Positions 23,401 through 37,037 of a DNA stretch of 64,000 nt are shown piece after piece. Made by a program: the position numbers and the translations under genes. Positions within the stretch are counted from its first letter, which is position 1. The number at the start of each line of letters is the position of its first letter. Origin of the DNA: Cymbidium sinense (lineage: Eukaryota > Streptophyta > Magnoliopsida > Asparagales > Orchidaceae); contig CM038216.1 of the NCBI GenBank assembly GCA_021442155.1, positions 155,233,983 to 155,297,982 of the forward strand, given 5' to 3'. The notes beneath the pieces were generated by a model that did not search any database, was not told where the DNA came from, and saw only the letters and a list, made by a program, of their open reading frames with translations.

Positions 23401-25699
23401 CTGAAGGGATGGATGCATCCTAAGTTAGGCTGAAGATAATTATAGATTAAAAGATGCAAGGTCAATGTATTGGTAGAGTAAAACTATCAGCAAGAATACT
23501 ATTGCAACATAAAATATCTTTTATAGGTATGGTTCAAGAAGGGGAAGTTAGCCAGTTGGCAAAATTTGAATGAGCATTTGAATATATATGGTTGTATTGG
23601 ACTGGCTAATGCCCCCAGAAGGATCTCATGTATTCCGCTCATTGATTGAAGACATAGTTATTAGTATATTGATCTAAAACTGTTGCCTCATTCCACTGAA
23701 ATAAGATTTCTTTTTATGTTCATCCAAATGACTTGGTAGATTACAAAGATTGGTCTTAGAAAATGAAATGCACATTGGATTGGACTTAGAATGACGTAAA
23801 CGAGAGAATTTCCTTAACTTTTTCTATATCTTATCATATGTATTGTCCAAATTATCAGTTGAAGAGTTGTCTTATTATTGTTTCGTGGTGTTTGAAACTT
23901 TTGAATTTCTATTAAAAATCCACCCACAGGTTGAGGCAACTCAGTTCTTAGAGTTGGATTGTTTCTGCAATCATCTGCTTGCTGTTTGTTTTATTGCTTA
24001 GCAGAACACTTGTTTATATTATTGCGTTGAAGGGTTGCTTCACTAGCAGAACGTTTTCTGAGCATTCATGAAAACAGAGTTTGAACTTTAAAAATAATGC
24101 ACACTGGTACATCTTGTCACTCTTCCAAAGATGCTTTCTCCTGTTCCAGAGAGCAATGGAGCAACAATTGTCTTAGAAACCATTTTCTGGTGTGATCGAA
24201 AACATCCCTGTTCACTGAACAGCTACATGTATAATTTTGCATTTTATTACCATTTTTATTGCTGACATAATCAATTGTCCTGGATTTTGTTTCGTTTTTG
24301 TTGTACATTGTTCTCATGCAATCAATTTAACTAGTTTTCATTGCAGACTTTATTTAGTGCAGAGGAGAACTTTCAGTCTTTTAAAGATAAATTTTGATGT
24401 TGTTATATATGTAAACATAGTTATTGAATAAATAATAAAGCATAAATCATGGAAGCTATGTCAAGTGATAACACCTTCAAGGACTTCCTTTTATGCAACT
24501 CTGACTTTAAAAATTAGAGTCTAGAACGATGCATAACACGATGTTCCCAGTTTAATATGAGTCTTTCCAACCCGTGGCCTGGAATGTCAAGGTAAAAACT
24601 CAACAACATACGAGTTAATGGTAAATAAATGCCTTTGTGATGATGTGACAAATAAACCAATGAATGATGACAAACATCTACCATACTTATTTTTTCCAAT
24701 TATCAATGTACCACTAGTTATGACTTTTTAAGTATGCATGCCCATCATGCTTCATCATTAATGACTTTTGAATTTTGCCAGCTAAAAAAAGAACAGAAAG
24801 TTAGGAAGCATATCAGTTCTTATACTCCAAACTATTATTGGACTTGAGCATTACCTAATGCCATCTGTCGGCATTGCACTTCATCTGATGATGGGAATGC
24901 ATCTCTATAAGCCTCAATATCATCTATTAGAGACTGAGTTTAGCCATGCTTCGCACTTTGCTACTGCCAAGTATTTCTCTTAAAATAGTCATATTCTAGT
25001 ACGGCATCCACTCTTTCTTCACTGACAACCATATACAAGCATATGGAAGTCAATTCTAGGAAATAGGACATGTAAAATTAAAATATAGGTGCCAGCGGAA
25101 ATCAGAAGGAAGATGGGAATACTGGAGATACACTATAGTCACTAATTAATTTATAATATTAGCTACTGACAAAAATGGTAGATTTTATGTTATAAATATT
25201 ATTATTGCTGCTTTGATGGGAATCATTTCAAATGATATACATGTAAATTTCCTAGAAATAGAGGACGTGTACAACCTTGTATTAATAGAGAAAATAATAG
25301 AAGTGGATTTTTCCTGTTTTGGTGTGGTATTAGAACCAACCGTCCACTCCTAGCCTTTCTCTTCCTATATCATATCAGAATTATCATCTACCTACATTTA
25401 AACTGCTTCTGTCAACTCAAAATCAGAGACATTATACTCATCATGCTTCCTGTCAAGATTACTACCATTTGATTGAATGGTGATAACTTCAACCTTTAGT
25501 TCTAATCTGTCCGTATGCATATATGGGTACAAGGGAAGATTGGCTATCCAATTTGAGACAAGACGGCTTCTGCTAAGGAGAATCTTACAAATAATACACT
25601 CGATGCTGAAAATTTTATAGTTATTATTTAGCTTGCTAAAGCTATGATTAAAAACATTAGCTCCAATTATGACCAAAGAGTTATGTGATAACATCAATT
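23401..25699. other. Intron stretch with no recognised element
   Basis: No repeat or protein motif could be assigned. Short frames at 24117-24699 and 25398-25697 have no family resemblance. It may be ancestral intron sequence or heavily decayed transposon. Confidence 0.4.
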
Positions 25700-26690
25700 T
25701 GATATACTCTATATTGGAAATCTATTCCAAACTCTTGGGTTGAGCCTCAAACTCTGAGAAATTTGATAAGGTAAGAACTCTCGCTAAATACCTTAGCTCT
25801 CTTAAGAGGTTGTTGCAAGGACTAGATATATTCAATAATTATGGATGGAAGACTTCAGTAGATGGTTGTCACTATAAAATTTTTTTGGAATATGGTTGTA
25901 TCCAAAATGCTGGAGACTATTTATGCTAAGGGAAGAAGGTTGTTAAAGATCATATGGAAATCTTAACTTCAGTTATTACCATTCCAAATTCTCCTAAGGC
26001 CTACAATTATTAGCAAAAGCATGATGAGAAGCCTCAGGTTTCGTGTGATCGTTATCACTAGCATCACCATACTTGAGAGACTTGCTTGAAGATTCATGTT
26101 AAACTTTGAAGTTAGAAGAATAAGAAGATTAATCATCTGAACCAACCAGACAAATAAAAATTGTCTTTCAGCATAAAACATATATATCACATCCCAGAAT
26201 TAAGAAAAACCAATTCTTCATTTGCTATTCCAAATTTTTTTTGGTACTAACATTTATTAGTTCTAATGATCTTTCTTGTTCAAATTCTACTCTTTGGATC
26301 ACAGATTCTACAGCATCCAACCATATGACAAGTTTCTCAAATTTATTTGACTTCTACTTATTTTGTTATGGAAATGAAAATATTTGGATTGCTGATGCTA
26401 GCATCTCACTTTTATGGAAAAGATTAATACCAATTTCTGAGAATATTGGTCTTAGATCAGTTCTTTATGTTCCAAAACTTACCTACAATGTTTTATTCAT
26501 TAGAAAATTTTCTAGGGGTTAATTATTGTTTTATGTTCTTTGAATATTATTGTGAATGTCAAGGCCAGAGCTCATGGAGGATGATTGTTAGTGGTGGGAT
26601 AAACACTATAAGAAAGCATTCATTTTCATCAAAAAAATTTGTTAGAAATATATGCAAATTTGCCAAAATTTATATTTTAAGCTGATGTAA
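25700..26690 (+). mobile_element. Ty1/copia gag-protease fragment
   Basis: On the + strand a damaged zinc knuckle (CDRYH...ETCLKIH, about 26044-26100) is followed by a 93-codon frame (26241-26522). That frame holds WITDSTASNHMT, IWIADAS, LRSVLYVPKL and NVLFIRK. This is the copia protease plus the start of the GAG-pre-integrase domain; the usual DSGAS motif reads DSTAS. No LTR, integrase core or RT follows, so it is a fragment. Confidence 0.75.
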
Positions 26691-29600
26691 GTCTTTTGGA
26701 AATAACCATGTTGAAAGGTTTATTTCAAACAACTAGATCTATTGGAAGCTTTTTCTTACAGATTTCTAGTGAATATCTATTGATTGTGGAACAGAAACCA
26801 ATGACTTAAAACAACTAAAAAAATATTAGTTTAAGATTGACTGGTGAAAATTCTATTAGAGGTTATTAGGGAAAAATCTGATGTGCTAGAGGTTACTAGT
26901 GAAAAACCCGTTGGTGATTTTCGATGGAAATGCTGTCGAACAATCCGCTGGTAACCCCCCATTGGAATTTTCACCAATCAGCCTTAAAGAGATGTTTTTT
27001 CACTATCATTATCATCAGTTGTACACAAAAATCCACTAGAATCTTGTATCAGATAATTAAAAAAATTAATTTTTTATACAAATTCTCATGCCCTAAAAAT
27101 ATGAAAATAGCATCATTCAACGCATTGATTCATAACATCACATTACATGTCACATAAAATCACAAAAGTAAATTGATTTAAGTTATTAAAAAGAGATTAC
27201 AAATCTAACATATTAAGTGAAATAACCGTATCATTACAAATCTAACATATATCAAAAACACAAAATGAGACTCTCAAACATGCTCTCACTTTTCATCCTC
27301 TGTTTCTTCATCATCTTCATCCCACTCTTCAGTTATTTGTTTTTCCTTACGTTGTTGTTGGCACATTGTTGCCATCTTAGGTTACATTGCCATTACACGA
27401 GCATGTATATCGTTAGTAAATGCAATCATCTTTTTTCATATCACCTCTTTAATCATATATTTTGAAGAGCTAGAATGAGACATTTGGGAGGAAGGCATCA
27501 TATGCTATGTGTGTAAATTCTCTTTTTTCTTTTCTCCCATTGCTTACTTCTACAAATCAAAGTTAGATTGTTGAGAAAAATAATCTCCTTTGGCTGTTTA
27601 ACTCTATATCCTCATGACATGTTTTAATCTTATGGAAGATTTTAAATCTTTAGATATCTTATTTTTATATATACTTATTGGGATCTACTATCAAACCATC
27701 ACTGATTTTTTTGGCTTTGGTGTGAACATATGTGTAAATCTATAATTGTAGGCTCTCTTCTCAACATTTCTTCTACAATTTAATTTAAAGGTTAGAAAAT
27801 TAAATGATGAAAGTATATAATTACTATATATTTTTGGTAGATTCTTCTTCTTTTATATTAAGTATGCAGAACTAAGTCATCAATATGAAGGGTGCTACCC
27901 ATACTTCCAGTCATTAGCTCAATTTTACTTATTTTGTTCTCTCTTTATGCATACTTTGGGCTACTCTATGTTGAACATAGCTCCATCTAAACTCACACAA
28001 TTCATGAGGGCCTTTCTCTAGACTTATGGATGTTTATGTGCATGTCTTGCAAATGATTTGAGTTTTGTCATTTAATATTTTGTTTATTTTATCATGATTT
28101 TGAGGGTATCTAAGTAAAAGTTTTTGTAAAACAAAATAAAAATTAGGTGATATATTAACTTTTTTAAAATGAAAATTTATAATTGAAGCCATGTTACCTT
28201 AAATTCTTGGAGCCATTGTCACAAGCTTATATCAAAATCTTCTTCCATGATATATATATGGAGCATTAATTTTACTTCTTATTTTGTCTTTGATTTTATG
28301 CATTGCCTATTTAGAAGGATTAAACTTACATGAAATAAGATATTAATGTCATTATTAAAAAAATACTGATTTTTTTCATCGCCCCCTCATGCTTAATATA
28401 TATACATGAATTTGTTAAATCAAATCTACCAAAACATCTTTGTTTGGTAGTTATGGATGGTCTTTTGTGATAATTAGATTGTGGTAGAGGGTAGTAAGTT
28501 GGTTGTGCATAACCTTATTGATTATGGGGAGATAAACCAATGTAGGATGATGGCGGTGGATGTGATGGATGTGAGTATAGAGAGAATGATGTTTTCTTTA
28601 TAAGATTTGAGGAGTGGTATACTAGGTTGGGAGCTAATGGTGTGGTACAAGTAGGGGGTGGTGGTAATGGTGTTAATAGTGGTTTGTGCCATAGTCTTCC
28701 TATGCAGTCCTAAATTTCTCTCTTCTTTCTGACAAAAAAAAAAGAAGTTATCAAATAGGATCATTATACCCCCTTTATATGCAATTTGTAAGAAAATATT
28801 TGAAAATGGTTAATTCATGACATAACATAATATTAAGAGATAATGAAAATATAATTTACGTAAAAAAATTAGAAACTTTAGCAGCATATATATATATATT
28901 TCAATTTATTTTCTCATTTGAATCATTATCATTTATTTCATAATTTTATTCATTATCACATACATGATTACTATGTTTTCTTTAGTGAAACCCCTTTGTC
29001 TTTTATATTTATATCCATTAAAATGGTATCTATTTAATATCAGGAATGGGTTATATGAATTTTGACTTTTTTTTGTGTGACTTCAATTACATTTTGTAAC
29101 TTCAATCCTATCTTTTGGCTTAGTTTTAATAACTATTGACCAATCCACTTTATCTTTTATAGTACCTTGATAATTTGTGTAATACCACTTGAATTGCTTG
29201 TTCTGCTAGACCGAAAGAATCAACTTTTGCATATTTCTTTATTATTTTGATTTTAGTGATTATTTATAAATTATGTATTGTTATGCCTTAATTGGAAATA
29301 CCATCAAATTCACCACAACTGCAAAGGAACAAAATATTCTCATACTCTCAAGGATATTGTACCTATACTATTTCTTATAAAACTTCATAGTACTCCTTTA
29401 TTCTCCATATGAGTATTCCCCTTTACACATATGCCAATATTGTCAGTCTTCTCCTTTTAATCCATGAATTAATGTGGAATTTGAATTTATTTATCATGAA
29501 TATAGGCCATGTTCTAATTGTTCTAATTGTTCTATTTGTCCCCAGGTTAGATCTTGCAACTCCCAACTTTTAATTTAATTTTGGGGGTTTTGAACCTAAG

Positions 29601-29766
29601 AAATATTTATTACTTTAATTGGTATTGGACAAATAAGTTGTAAGATCATGTTGGTAATCAACTTAAAATTTAAATATTTTTGACATATAACCTAAACTAA
29701 GTTGAAAACACTTATTTCATTCTTTTTATTAATTTTGTTATTATTAGATGTTTTGTGAGAGTTCTC
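26691..29766. other. Intron stretch, possibly containing a CACTA-like remnant
   Basis: A stretch at about 26830-26980 repeats GGTTA-TAGGGAAAAA / GTGAAAAAC / ATGGAAAT-type words, reminiscent of the subterminal arrays of CACTA transposons. A short - strand run at about 27290-27350 reads as an acidic peptide (EEWDEDDEETEDEK). Neither is decisive. The remainder is AT-rich without assignable motifs. Confidence 0.25.
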
Positions 29767-29779
29767 AAATAATTTGCAA
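29767..29779. repeat. Target-site duplication, left of LINE copy C
   Basis: AAATAATTTGCAA, repeated exactly at 32761-32773 on the other side of the LINE. Confidence 0.9.
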
Positions 29780-30374
29780 CAACAACAACAAGCCTTTATC
29801 CCACTAAGTGGGGTCGGCTACATGAATCCTTCGTCTCCATTGTGTCTTATTATGTGTCAAATTCTTATTTAATTGAAGTATACTAAGGTCATTTTTTATA
29901 CATCTTAACCAAGTCTTTTGGTTCATCTACCTTTCTTAACATAAAGAAATCTAATGCATCTACTCTCCTAATCGTCATCTGGACGATCGACACTTTATGT
30001 GGCCAAACCATCAAAAGCGATTCTCTCCAATCTTATCGCCACCTGAGCCACTCCAACTTTTCCAACATACTCATTTCAGCATTTTATCTCTAGTAAAGCC
30101 ACTCATCCACCTAAGCATCCTCATCTCAACACTTAACTTAGTCTTATGCTTCTTTTATTGTCAACATTCTCGCATAAATCATCAGGTGTCTTACCACCAT
30201 CTTATAAAATTTTCCCTTAAGTTTAAGTGATACTTTTCTATTACACAACAGGCTAGATGCATTCCTCCACTTCAACCATCCAACTTGAATTCTGCTAATA
30301 ACATCTCCATCTATTTCACCATCATTTTGAACAATAGAACCTAAATATTTGCATTGCTCACTCTTTTTATTGAG

Positions 30375-31350
30375 TTATTCACCTAACATCACAACACTAC
30401 CATTAGAACTTCTACAACTAAAATTACACTCCATATATTCAGTTTTAGATCTTCTTAAACAAAGACCTTTAGACTCTAAGGTTGACCTCCATAATTCAAG
30501 TTTCTCTTGGACTCCCTCTCTAGTCTTATCAACAAGAAGAATGTCATCAACAAAAAGCATACACCAAGGTACATCTTCTTGTAAATGCCTAGTAAGAACA
30601 TCCATAACTAAAGCAAAAGATAAGGGCTTAAAGCTGATCCTTGATGTAATCCAATTGAAATAGGAAAATATTTTGTTAATCTTCTTTGTGTTTGGACACA
30701 AGTAATAGCTCTAGTATACATATCCTTAATGACTTGAATATAACTAATATTAACTCCATTCTTTTCTAGAACTCTCCAAAACATTTCTTGAAACTTTATC
30801 ATAAGCTTTCTCCAAATCAATAAATATCATATGTAGATCCTCCTTACTTTCTCTATACTTCTCCATCAAACCTCTTAACAAGTGTATAGCATCCATAATA
30901 GATCTACTTTGTATGAAACCAAATGGATTGTGAGAAATTTTTGTATTATTTAGTAACCTATGCTTAATTACTCTCTCCCATAATTTTAATGTATGACGCA
31001 TTAACTTAATACCTCTATAATTTGCACACTTTGTGCATCACCTTTATTCTTAAATATAGAAACCAACAAACTGTTTTTCCACTCATCTGATATTTTTTTA
31101 GTCTTTAGAATAACATTAAAAAGATTTGTGAAGAAATTCCTTGATCTCCTAAATATTTCCACACTTCTATTGGAATATCATCAGGTTCTACTATTTTTCC
31201 ATATTTCATTTTCTTTAAAGCTTTTCTAACTTCAAATTTACTAGTGCCATGATAAAAATAAAATTCTCTATTTTTATTTAGGGTATTAAGGTTGCTAAAA
31301 TCAATCGTATTTTTAAATCGTTCATTGAAAAGTTTATCAAAATATCTCAT
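30375..31350 (-). pseudogene. Reverse transcriptase remnant of LINE copy C
   Basis: Overlapping frames at 31105-31350, 30750-31001, 30608-30820 and 30375-30701 together cover the RT fingers, palm and thumb. The motifs are IFIDLEKAYDKV (RT motif A), GLHQGSALSPYL (motif B) and LFVDDILLVDKT (motif C). The catalytic Asp residues are all still present, but at least three frameshifts break the gene. Confidence 0.8.
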
Positions 31351-32232
31351 TCACCTATTTTCAATATCCTTTTCTAAGAAAAGTACTTTATGATTTTCAT
31401 TCTTAATACACCTCACTTGAATTAGATTTTTACTTCTCCTATCTTTTTGGTTGGCTAACTTATACATATATCTTTCACCTTCTTTGATATCCAATCTATT
31501 ATATAAATCACTAAAGCTAAATTTTTTTATCATATATCGCTTAATCTCTTAAATCTTTATATCTTTTTTTTTCAATTCTTCAAATTTTTATATCTAAACT
31601 AAGTTTATAATAATATATTTTTATTTATTATATTTTCTTGCACATCCTGACTCAATCACCAACTATTTTTATTAAAATAAGCTTTTTTTTATTCTTTAAA
31701 TACATTTTTTGCATCTTGTTTAATTTCATTTGTTATTTTTTTTCACATAACATTAGTTTTCTTATGAACATCCCAAATTCAAAGCTCTTATAGTTTGTTC
31801 TAAAGTATTTTATTAAGATTCTTGCCGCCCATCTAATCCTGATAATAATTTGATTTATTTTTTTATCTTCCAATCTTATCTTAAAATAAAAAACTAAAAT
31901 ACGTGACTTAAACATTCACTAAATAACCATACAATCTTTACAATCTAAACGATCTATTCTTTCTTATAAAAAATACTCAATCTGTTTTACTAGATTCATT
32001 TTTATAAGTAATAATACGCTTCATCTCTTTTCTTAAATAAAGATAAGAAAAGACAAAAATCATGTAAAGAAAATCTAATATAGTTCTACCTTCTTCATTA
32101 ATCACTTCAAATCTATAGTTATCATGAATACTTTTAAAATCTCCCACCACTCTTCCAACATGTCCATTTAAATCTCCTCCAATAAATACTTTTTCTTCAA
32201 GAAGTATCTTTTGTAGTAATCCTTCTAATTCA

Positions 32233-32526
32233 TTACAAAATTTTTCTTGAGCCTACATCCAAACATACTTGAGGAGCATAAACACTTATAACATTGATAA
32301 ACTTAATATCAACAATAATGTTTAAAGTTATAATTCTATCTTCACATCTATTAATATTTATAACATTATCCTTCAAATTTTTATCTATAATTACATTTAC
32401 GCCATTTCTAATTCGACTTCTACCCGGATACCAAAGTTTGAAATCTAAACTATCAATCTTCTTGGCCTTCTCCTCAACCCATTTAGTTTCTTGAACACAT
32501 AAAATATTTATCTTCCTATGAACCAT
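32233..32526 (-). pseudogene. Endonuclease domain of LINE copy C
   Basis: 97 open codons with NILCVQETKW (the catalytic Glu of apurinic-type endonucleases) and VISVYAPQ. It would nick the target DNA to prime reverse transcription. The remainder of the domain, to about 32000, continues in other frames. Confidence 0.75.
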
Positions 32527-32760
32527 AATATCTATTAATTTTATTAATTTACCTATAAGAGTACTTATATTCTAAGTTCCTAACTTAATTCTAATTTCAT
32601 GGACTAACTTCTTTGCCCGCTTCCATCCATAATGTGGGAACCCTTGCTTATTTAACATCGCATGCACGATGCATCTCTGCACTTTTCATCAGATGTCATA
32701 CAACACGTTGCTTCCATGGGATGCTCTAGCATTAACATAATGTTTTAAAGGATTCATGTT

Positions 32761-32773
32761 AAATAATTTGCAA
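32761..32773. repeat. Target-site duplication, right of LINE copy C
   Basis: AAATAATTTGCAA, identical to 29767-29779. Confidence 0.9.
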
Positions 32774-34929
32774 TTAGATAAAATATTATGAGATGTTTAA
32801 GAGAGTGAATAGTCAAATAATATCAAGTGCTATATACTCTACAAATTTCCTCTATGAAAGACTGCACTTCCTTACAATTTAGAAGAATTATAATATTGTT
32901 ACCTTAAACTCTTTGTCAATCAGACATATTGGTATGCACTTACTTAAAACTTTATCATTCATATGAAAAATTGATAATACAACTAAAGTGTGTCCCCACC
33001 ATTGATATCCATGACCAAATCTTACTCAAACTATATTAGATATTTGAGTCAAAATAGTGCCAGTAAAATGTGTAGTCTTTTGTGCGAGATATGCTTCGTA
33101 ATTAGAGCCTTGTAGATGAGCTTTATTCTTATCTTATATTTTTGCCTTCAACTCAATATTTTTTGGTATTATTCTTATCTTATCAGTATGGATTTCTAGT
33201 CAATCTTGGTGGTGGATACATTCCTTAATTTTATTTTTGAAAAATGCATTTTTATTTCATTTGATAGCATGATCAACAAGTAAGAACATTCCGTGGCAAT
33301 CATATCATGATTTTTTCTTACCTTTTTTCAGTGTGAATGCTTTTGATAACTTCATATGATATATGCAAACTATGCTTTCTACTATGCTTAACCCTAATAA
33401 TTACCATGCTCTTGAAAATCACTTATTTCTATATCGGTGTTGCTTTCATATGAAAATTTTATTTTGTTGACATGTCATATATAAGTGCACTTTTTCTTAT
33501 AATTATTTTAGGTCAATTATAATGGTTGTATGTATATATTTATTTTTTGCTTTTAGATTATGAGGGCCACAAATAATGCGTGTAAGAAATATATAATGGC
33601 TTGTCATGCACATCTCTAGAGGAAATTTTATGGCATAATGGCTAGCATGAGTAAAGTGAGGTGGCTTGACTATATGGCGTAAAATAATCAATATATAAGT
33701 CTAGTCTAACATTTTGTGGTTCAATAGCAAAGTTTGAATATGCACGATAAATGTACTTTCATATTTTTGTATTTGATAGCTGATTTAGAATATGTAGCTC
33801 AATAATTCTCTCATGATGTTATCTCATGTCTAGCGGAACTCATAGACAAAAATCTCTGTAAATGTAGAATGTGAGATAAAAATCGTTTTACAACTATATT
33901 ATTTAAAATGTAAGACATGAGTTTAACACCTCCTTAATCGATCGAGATCGATCCAATTCCGAACTTGAAAATTCGACTTCATAATGCCGAAAGCATCAAA
34001 TTAAATAGAAAATATCGAATCACTAATGATCGATCCAAAAAATTAAAATTAATTCTTTAACTAAATTACGATATCAAAGTCAAGCTTCGACGATAAACGA
34101 CCTCCTCGCAAAATTGATCGCCATCGTCGCCGAAACGTCGAAACCTATCAAACGACACCTTCCGCGGCCGACCAAAAAAGAATGCGCGAGGGTCGATAAT
34201 TTAAGCGACGGCGCATTACTTTATTTACTTATTTACGTCGAAAAGCGAAATTATTCAATTGATCTCGCGTTGACAATCAAAAATAAATTGACACCCATAT
34301 TCAAAAGTAATAAATCGCAATTAAACGACTACAGAGCAATCGCTAATCACCACTAAACCTTTCCCTACTAACGCGCTTCCTTCAAATCGAGGAGATGCCG
34401 CTAAAGGTCGAAAATTGACCCTCATTCGATGTATTCTTTCGACATTTCCCCTCTCGTTTGCTCTCCTCTCTTCTACTCTTTGCTCATTTCTAGTATGACA
34501 CTCAGACAGATTCCTCTTCGTTTCTCTCTTCTATACGACGATTCTCCTTCTTTTTCTTGCTTCTGGCCCATCAAGCTAGACTGAACGCCATCCTCGCGAC
34601 GAAGAACTCTCGTTTCTCTGTGCTTCTGCTTTCTCCCTCTCACGATTCTTCCTTCCTCTTACTCACGCGACAAGAAGAACATGGATCGGAACTACACCCT
34701 ATAAACCCCTTTTCTCCTTTCCTCTAAGATTCAAAGGAATCAATCATCTTGCTATTTATGGATAAAATACTTGCGAATTTATTTTTTTATGGGAATCAAT
34801 CATTTGGTTATTTGATGAGTATAGGTTTGCTGATTTATCTAGGAAAAGATCATTAGTTTTGTTGATGAGATATGATGATGTTCTCCTATGAATTCCATGC
34901 TTCTACTTTTTCAATTGATTTCATGGGAA
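32774..34929. other. Unassigned intron stretch with a CpG-richer island-like segment
   Basis: 32774-33900 is AT-rich without motifs. From about 33930 to 34700 the base composition shifts: CGA-rich words (CGATCGAGATCGATCC, ACGTCG) and a long CT-rich strand (34430-34670) appear. An 80-codon + frame (34114-34356) is open but unassigned. The shift suggests an untranslated or LTR-like portion of an unrecognised retroelement. Confidence 0.35.
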
Positions 34930-36320
34930 TTATATATATATATGCTTTCATATGCAAGGAAATCAAATTAAACAAAGGATTTGGATACCACTATTATCTA
35001 TGAAATTTCATTCTGATACTTGCATACGTGATATCTTTAATGAAATCTATTATCAAAGCCATGATGTTCTGACATGACAATGCACGCCTTTTTTGCAAGC
35101 TCACTTTAAGAACTCTGCTGTAGAGCCTGAGGTCAGTAAATTTTGATATACATGGAGATGAGGATTCGTTTCTTTTGATTTATATGCAACGAGTTTTAAA
35201 TTTGATATAAGATATCTTTTTCCAACACAGAGGAATCATCTTATCAAAATTTCTAGCTTGTCACGACATACCCACGCATGCCTTTCTATGATGATTCATT
35301 TAAGAACACTGGAGGGATATAAAATTTTGATTATTTTCTTCTAATCGATATACATGCAGCAGCCTTTCTTTATGTCATATGCAAATGCGAGCTTTAAATT
35401 ATAAGTCACCATGTTCTCCAACATAGAGGAACGCTATGCTTATCAAAATTTCTATTGTCTCACATACATATGATGCCTTTCTGGCAAGTGCAGCCTTCAT
35501 ATAACCCCTACTGTGGAGAGAGCGGCTCATTTTGATTACTTTAATCGATATACAGATTTCTTTATGTTCATATGCAAACGCGAAGTTTTAAATTTATTAT
35601 TATAAGATTACCATGTTCTCCAACATAGTAGGAAATTCCTGTCTGTCAATTATATACACCCAATGCCTTTCAAGTATGCCTATGCCCATTCACTTTCACC
35701 TAATTTTAAGAAGCCCTTGAGGTCTGGTTCTCTAGAATTATTTTGCTCTCGAGTAAGCACCCGCTCACATTAGTTCCACGCGCTGGAAACCCGGATAAGA
35801 TTGTTCACGTTGTTCAAGAACGCTATAGAAATCGGTTGCTATAGTATTGCCACGCTGTTCCAACGCGACAAAGGAAATGTCGCAGAAAGAACCCACGACG
35901 CCTCTTCTTCGCTGGTGGCAAATACCGGCGCTCTCACCACCATGCAACGCCTTTCGGCTATGGAAGGTCAGCCCTCCTGGGTTGTTCTATGGACGACGGA
36001 TACCGTTTAAATTCTCTAATAAAAAAAAGATGAGTGAAAATGTCATATATAAATGCTTTATACTTTAATTTCATATACACGAACGCAAATTATCATTGCG
36101 AGGAAGTGCTCACATCATTAATGTCCGGCTGAGAATCAGAAAGATTCTCACGCAGTTCCAACGCGCAGCGAATGAACGCACGCGATTGAACCCATGCACG
36201 CCTTTCATGGTGGGCAATAATCAATTTACCGAGGTTCCCCACGACACTACCATGCACGCTTTCATGCTGGGGCAGGGAAGCGCTACCTTGAAAATTTATT
36301 CGCCGCGAGTAATCGCTTAA
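34930..36320. repeat. Degenerate tandem repeat, period about 195 bp
   Basis: Recurring anchor words define units. (A/T)TGCCTTTC-like words occur at 35085, 35279, 35474, 35664, 35947 and 36198. TTC(T)CCAACA/CG-like words occur at 35214, 35411, 35613, 35854 and 36153. TTCATATGCAA-like words occur at 34945, 35180, 35377 and 35569. Spacing is 190-202 bp in the left part and larger (240-300 bp) in the right part. Left units are AT-rich; right units keep CpG-containing versions of the same words. Frames at 35765-36392 are by-products of these repeats. Confidence 0.6.
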
Positions 36321-36361
36321 ATTTATAAAAAAAAAGAAAAAAAAAAAGAAAAAAAAGAAAG
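36321..36361. repeat. A/G-rich simple sequence
   Basis: A purine run of A stretches broken by single G bases. It directly follows the last tandem unit. Confidence 0.85.
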
Positions 36362-37037
36362 TAGATAAAAGTGCGACGAACGCCAGGCTCACACGTGCTG
36401 CTTTAGTCGGCTTTTTATTATAATGAATACTTCACAATCTCCTCACTTTACTCATTTATCTCTCCCAACTGACATTTACATATATACATAAGATATAAAT
36501 AAGACTTAAAGAAAATACATATAAATAAACCAAATCAACCATATAACTCTGACATATATCAAGAAGATAAAAAAATTGTTGAAGTTGTAAAAGAACTCAT
36601 AAAGATAATGGCACAAATTTTTAACCCTCTTCAGGCTGAAAGAACTTAAACTGTAATGGAGAAGAAAGAGTAAAATGTAAGATTGAAAGGAATCCCCTCT
36701 TATTTATTTCCTAAATTCTTCCCTTTTGACATCCACTCCATAGATCGACATCTACGCCTCATATAATCAGACGCAGCGAAACCATCTGGATCAACAGATG
36801 CAAATGGATGGAGATGCCCTCAGATCCTTATCCCTTTCTTTAAAAAAAAAAGAAAATAAAGGCATACATACCTCTTTAATAAATTTAATGAATATGTCCC
36901 CCACTTGCCATGAGCATCAGATACAAGGAGTGGATTTTAATTAATCCACTTTCTCTTAAATGAATACGACATCTACTATATTTTATATTCCCTTTCCCTT
37001 TTCAAGAGAAATAAATGGCCATGTGATACATACGTTC
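36362..37037. other. Unassigned spacer between two tandem-repeat fields
   Basis: AT-rich with no assignable motif. Confidence 0.4.

Larger units (their letters stand above)
29780..32760 (-). mobile_element. RTE-type LINE, near-full-length copy C (2,981 bp)
   Basis: On the - strand it runs from AACATGAATCC (32760) to a CAA/TTG tail (29780) and is flanked by perfect 13-bp duplications. An endonuclease domain (32233-32526: NILCVQETKW, SVYAPQ) is followed by a linker (31351-31533: MYKLANQKDRRSKNLIQVRC). RT follows with FGFIQSRSIMDAIHLLR, IFIDLEKAYDKV, LHQGSALSPY and the active site FVDD (30537-30554), then [21 protein letters not shown]. These are RTE-clade hallmarks: an apurinic-type endonuclease plus RT, with no RNase H. 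Its length is close to the usual 3.2-3.3 kb. It is broken into about nine frames, so it is dead, but its 5' end defines the family consensus for the other copies in the window. Confidence 0.92.
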
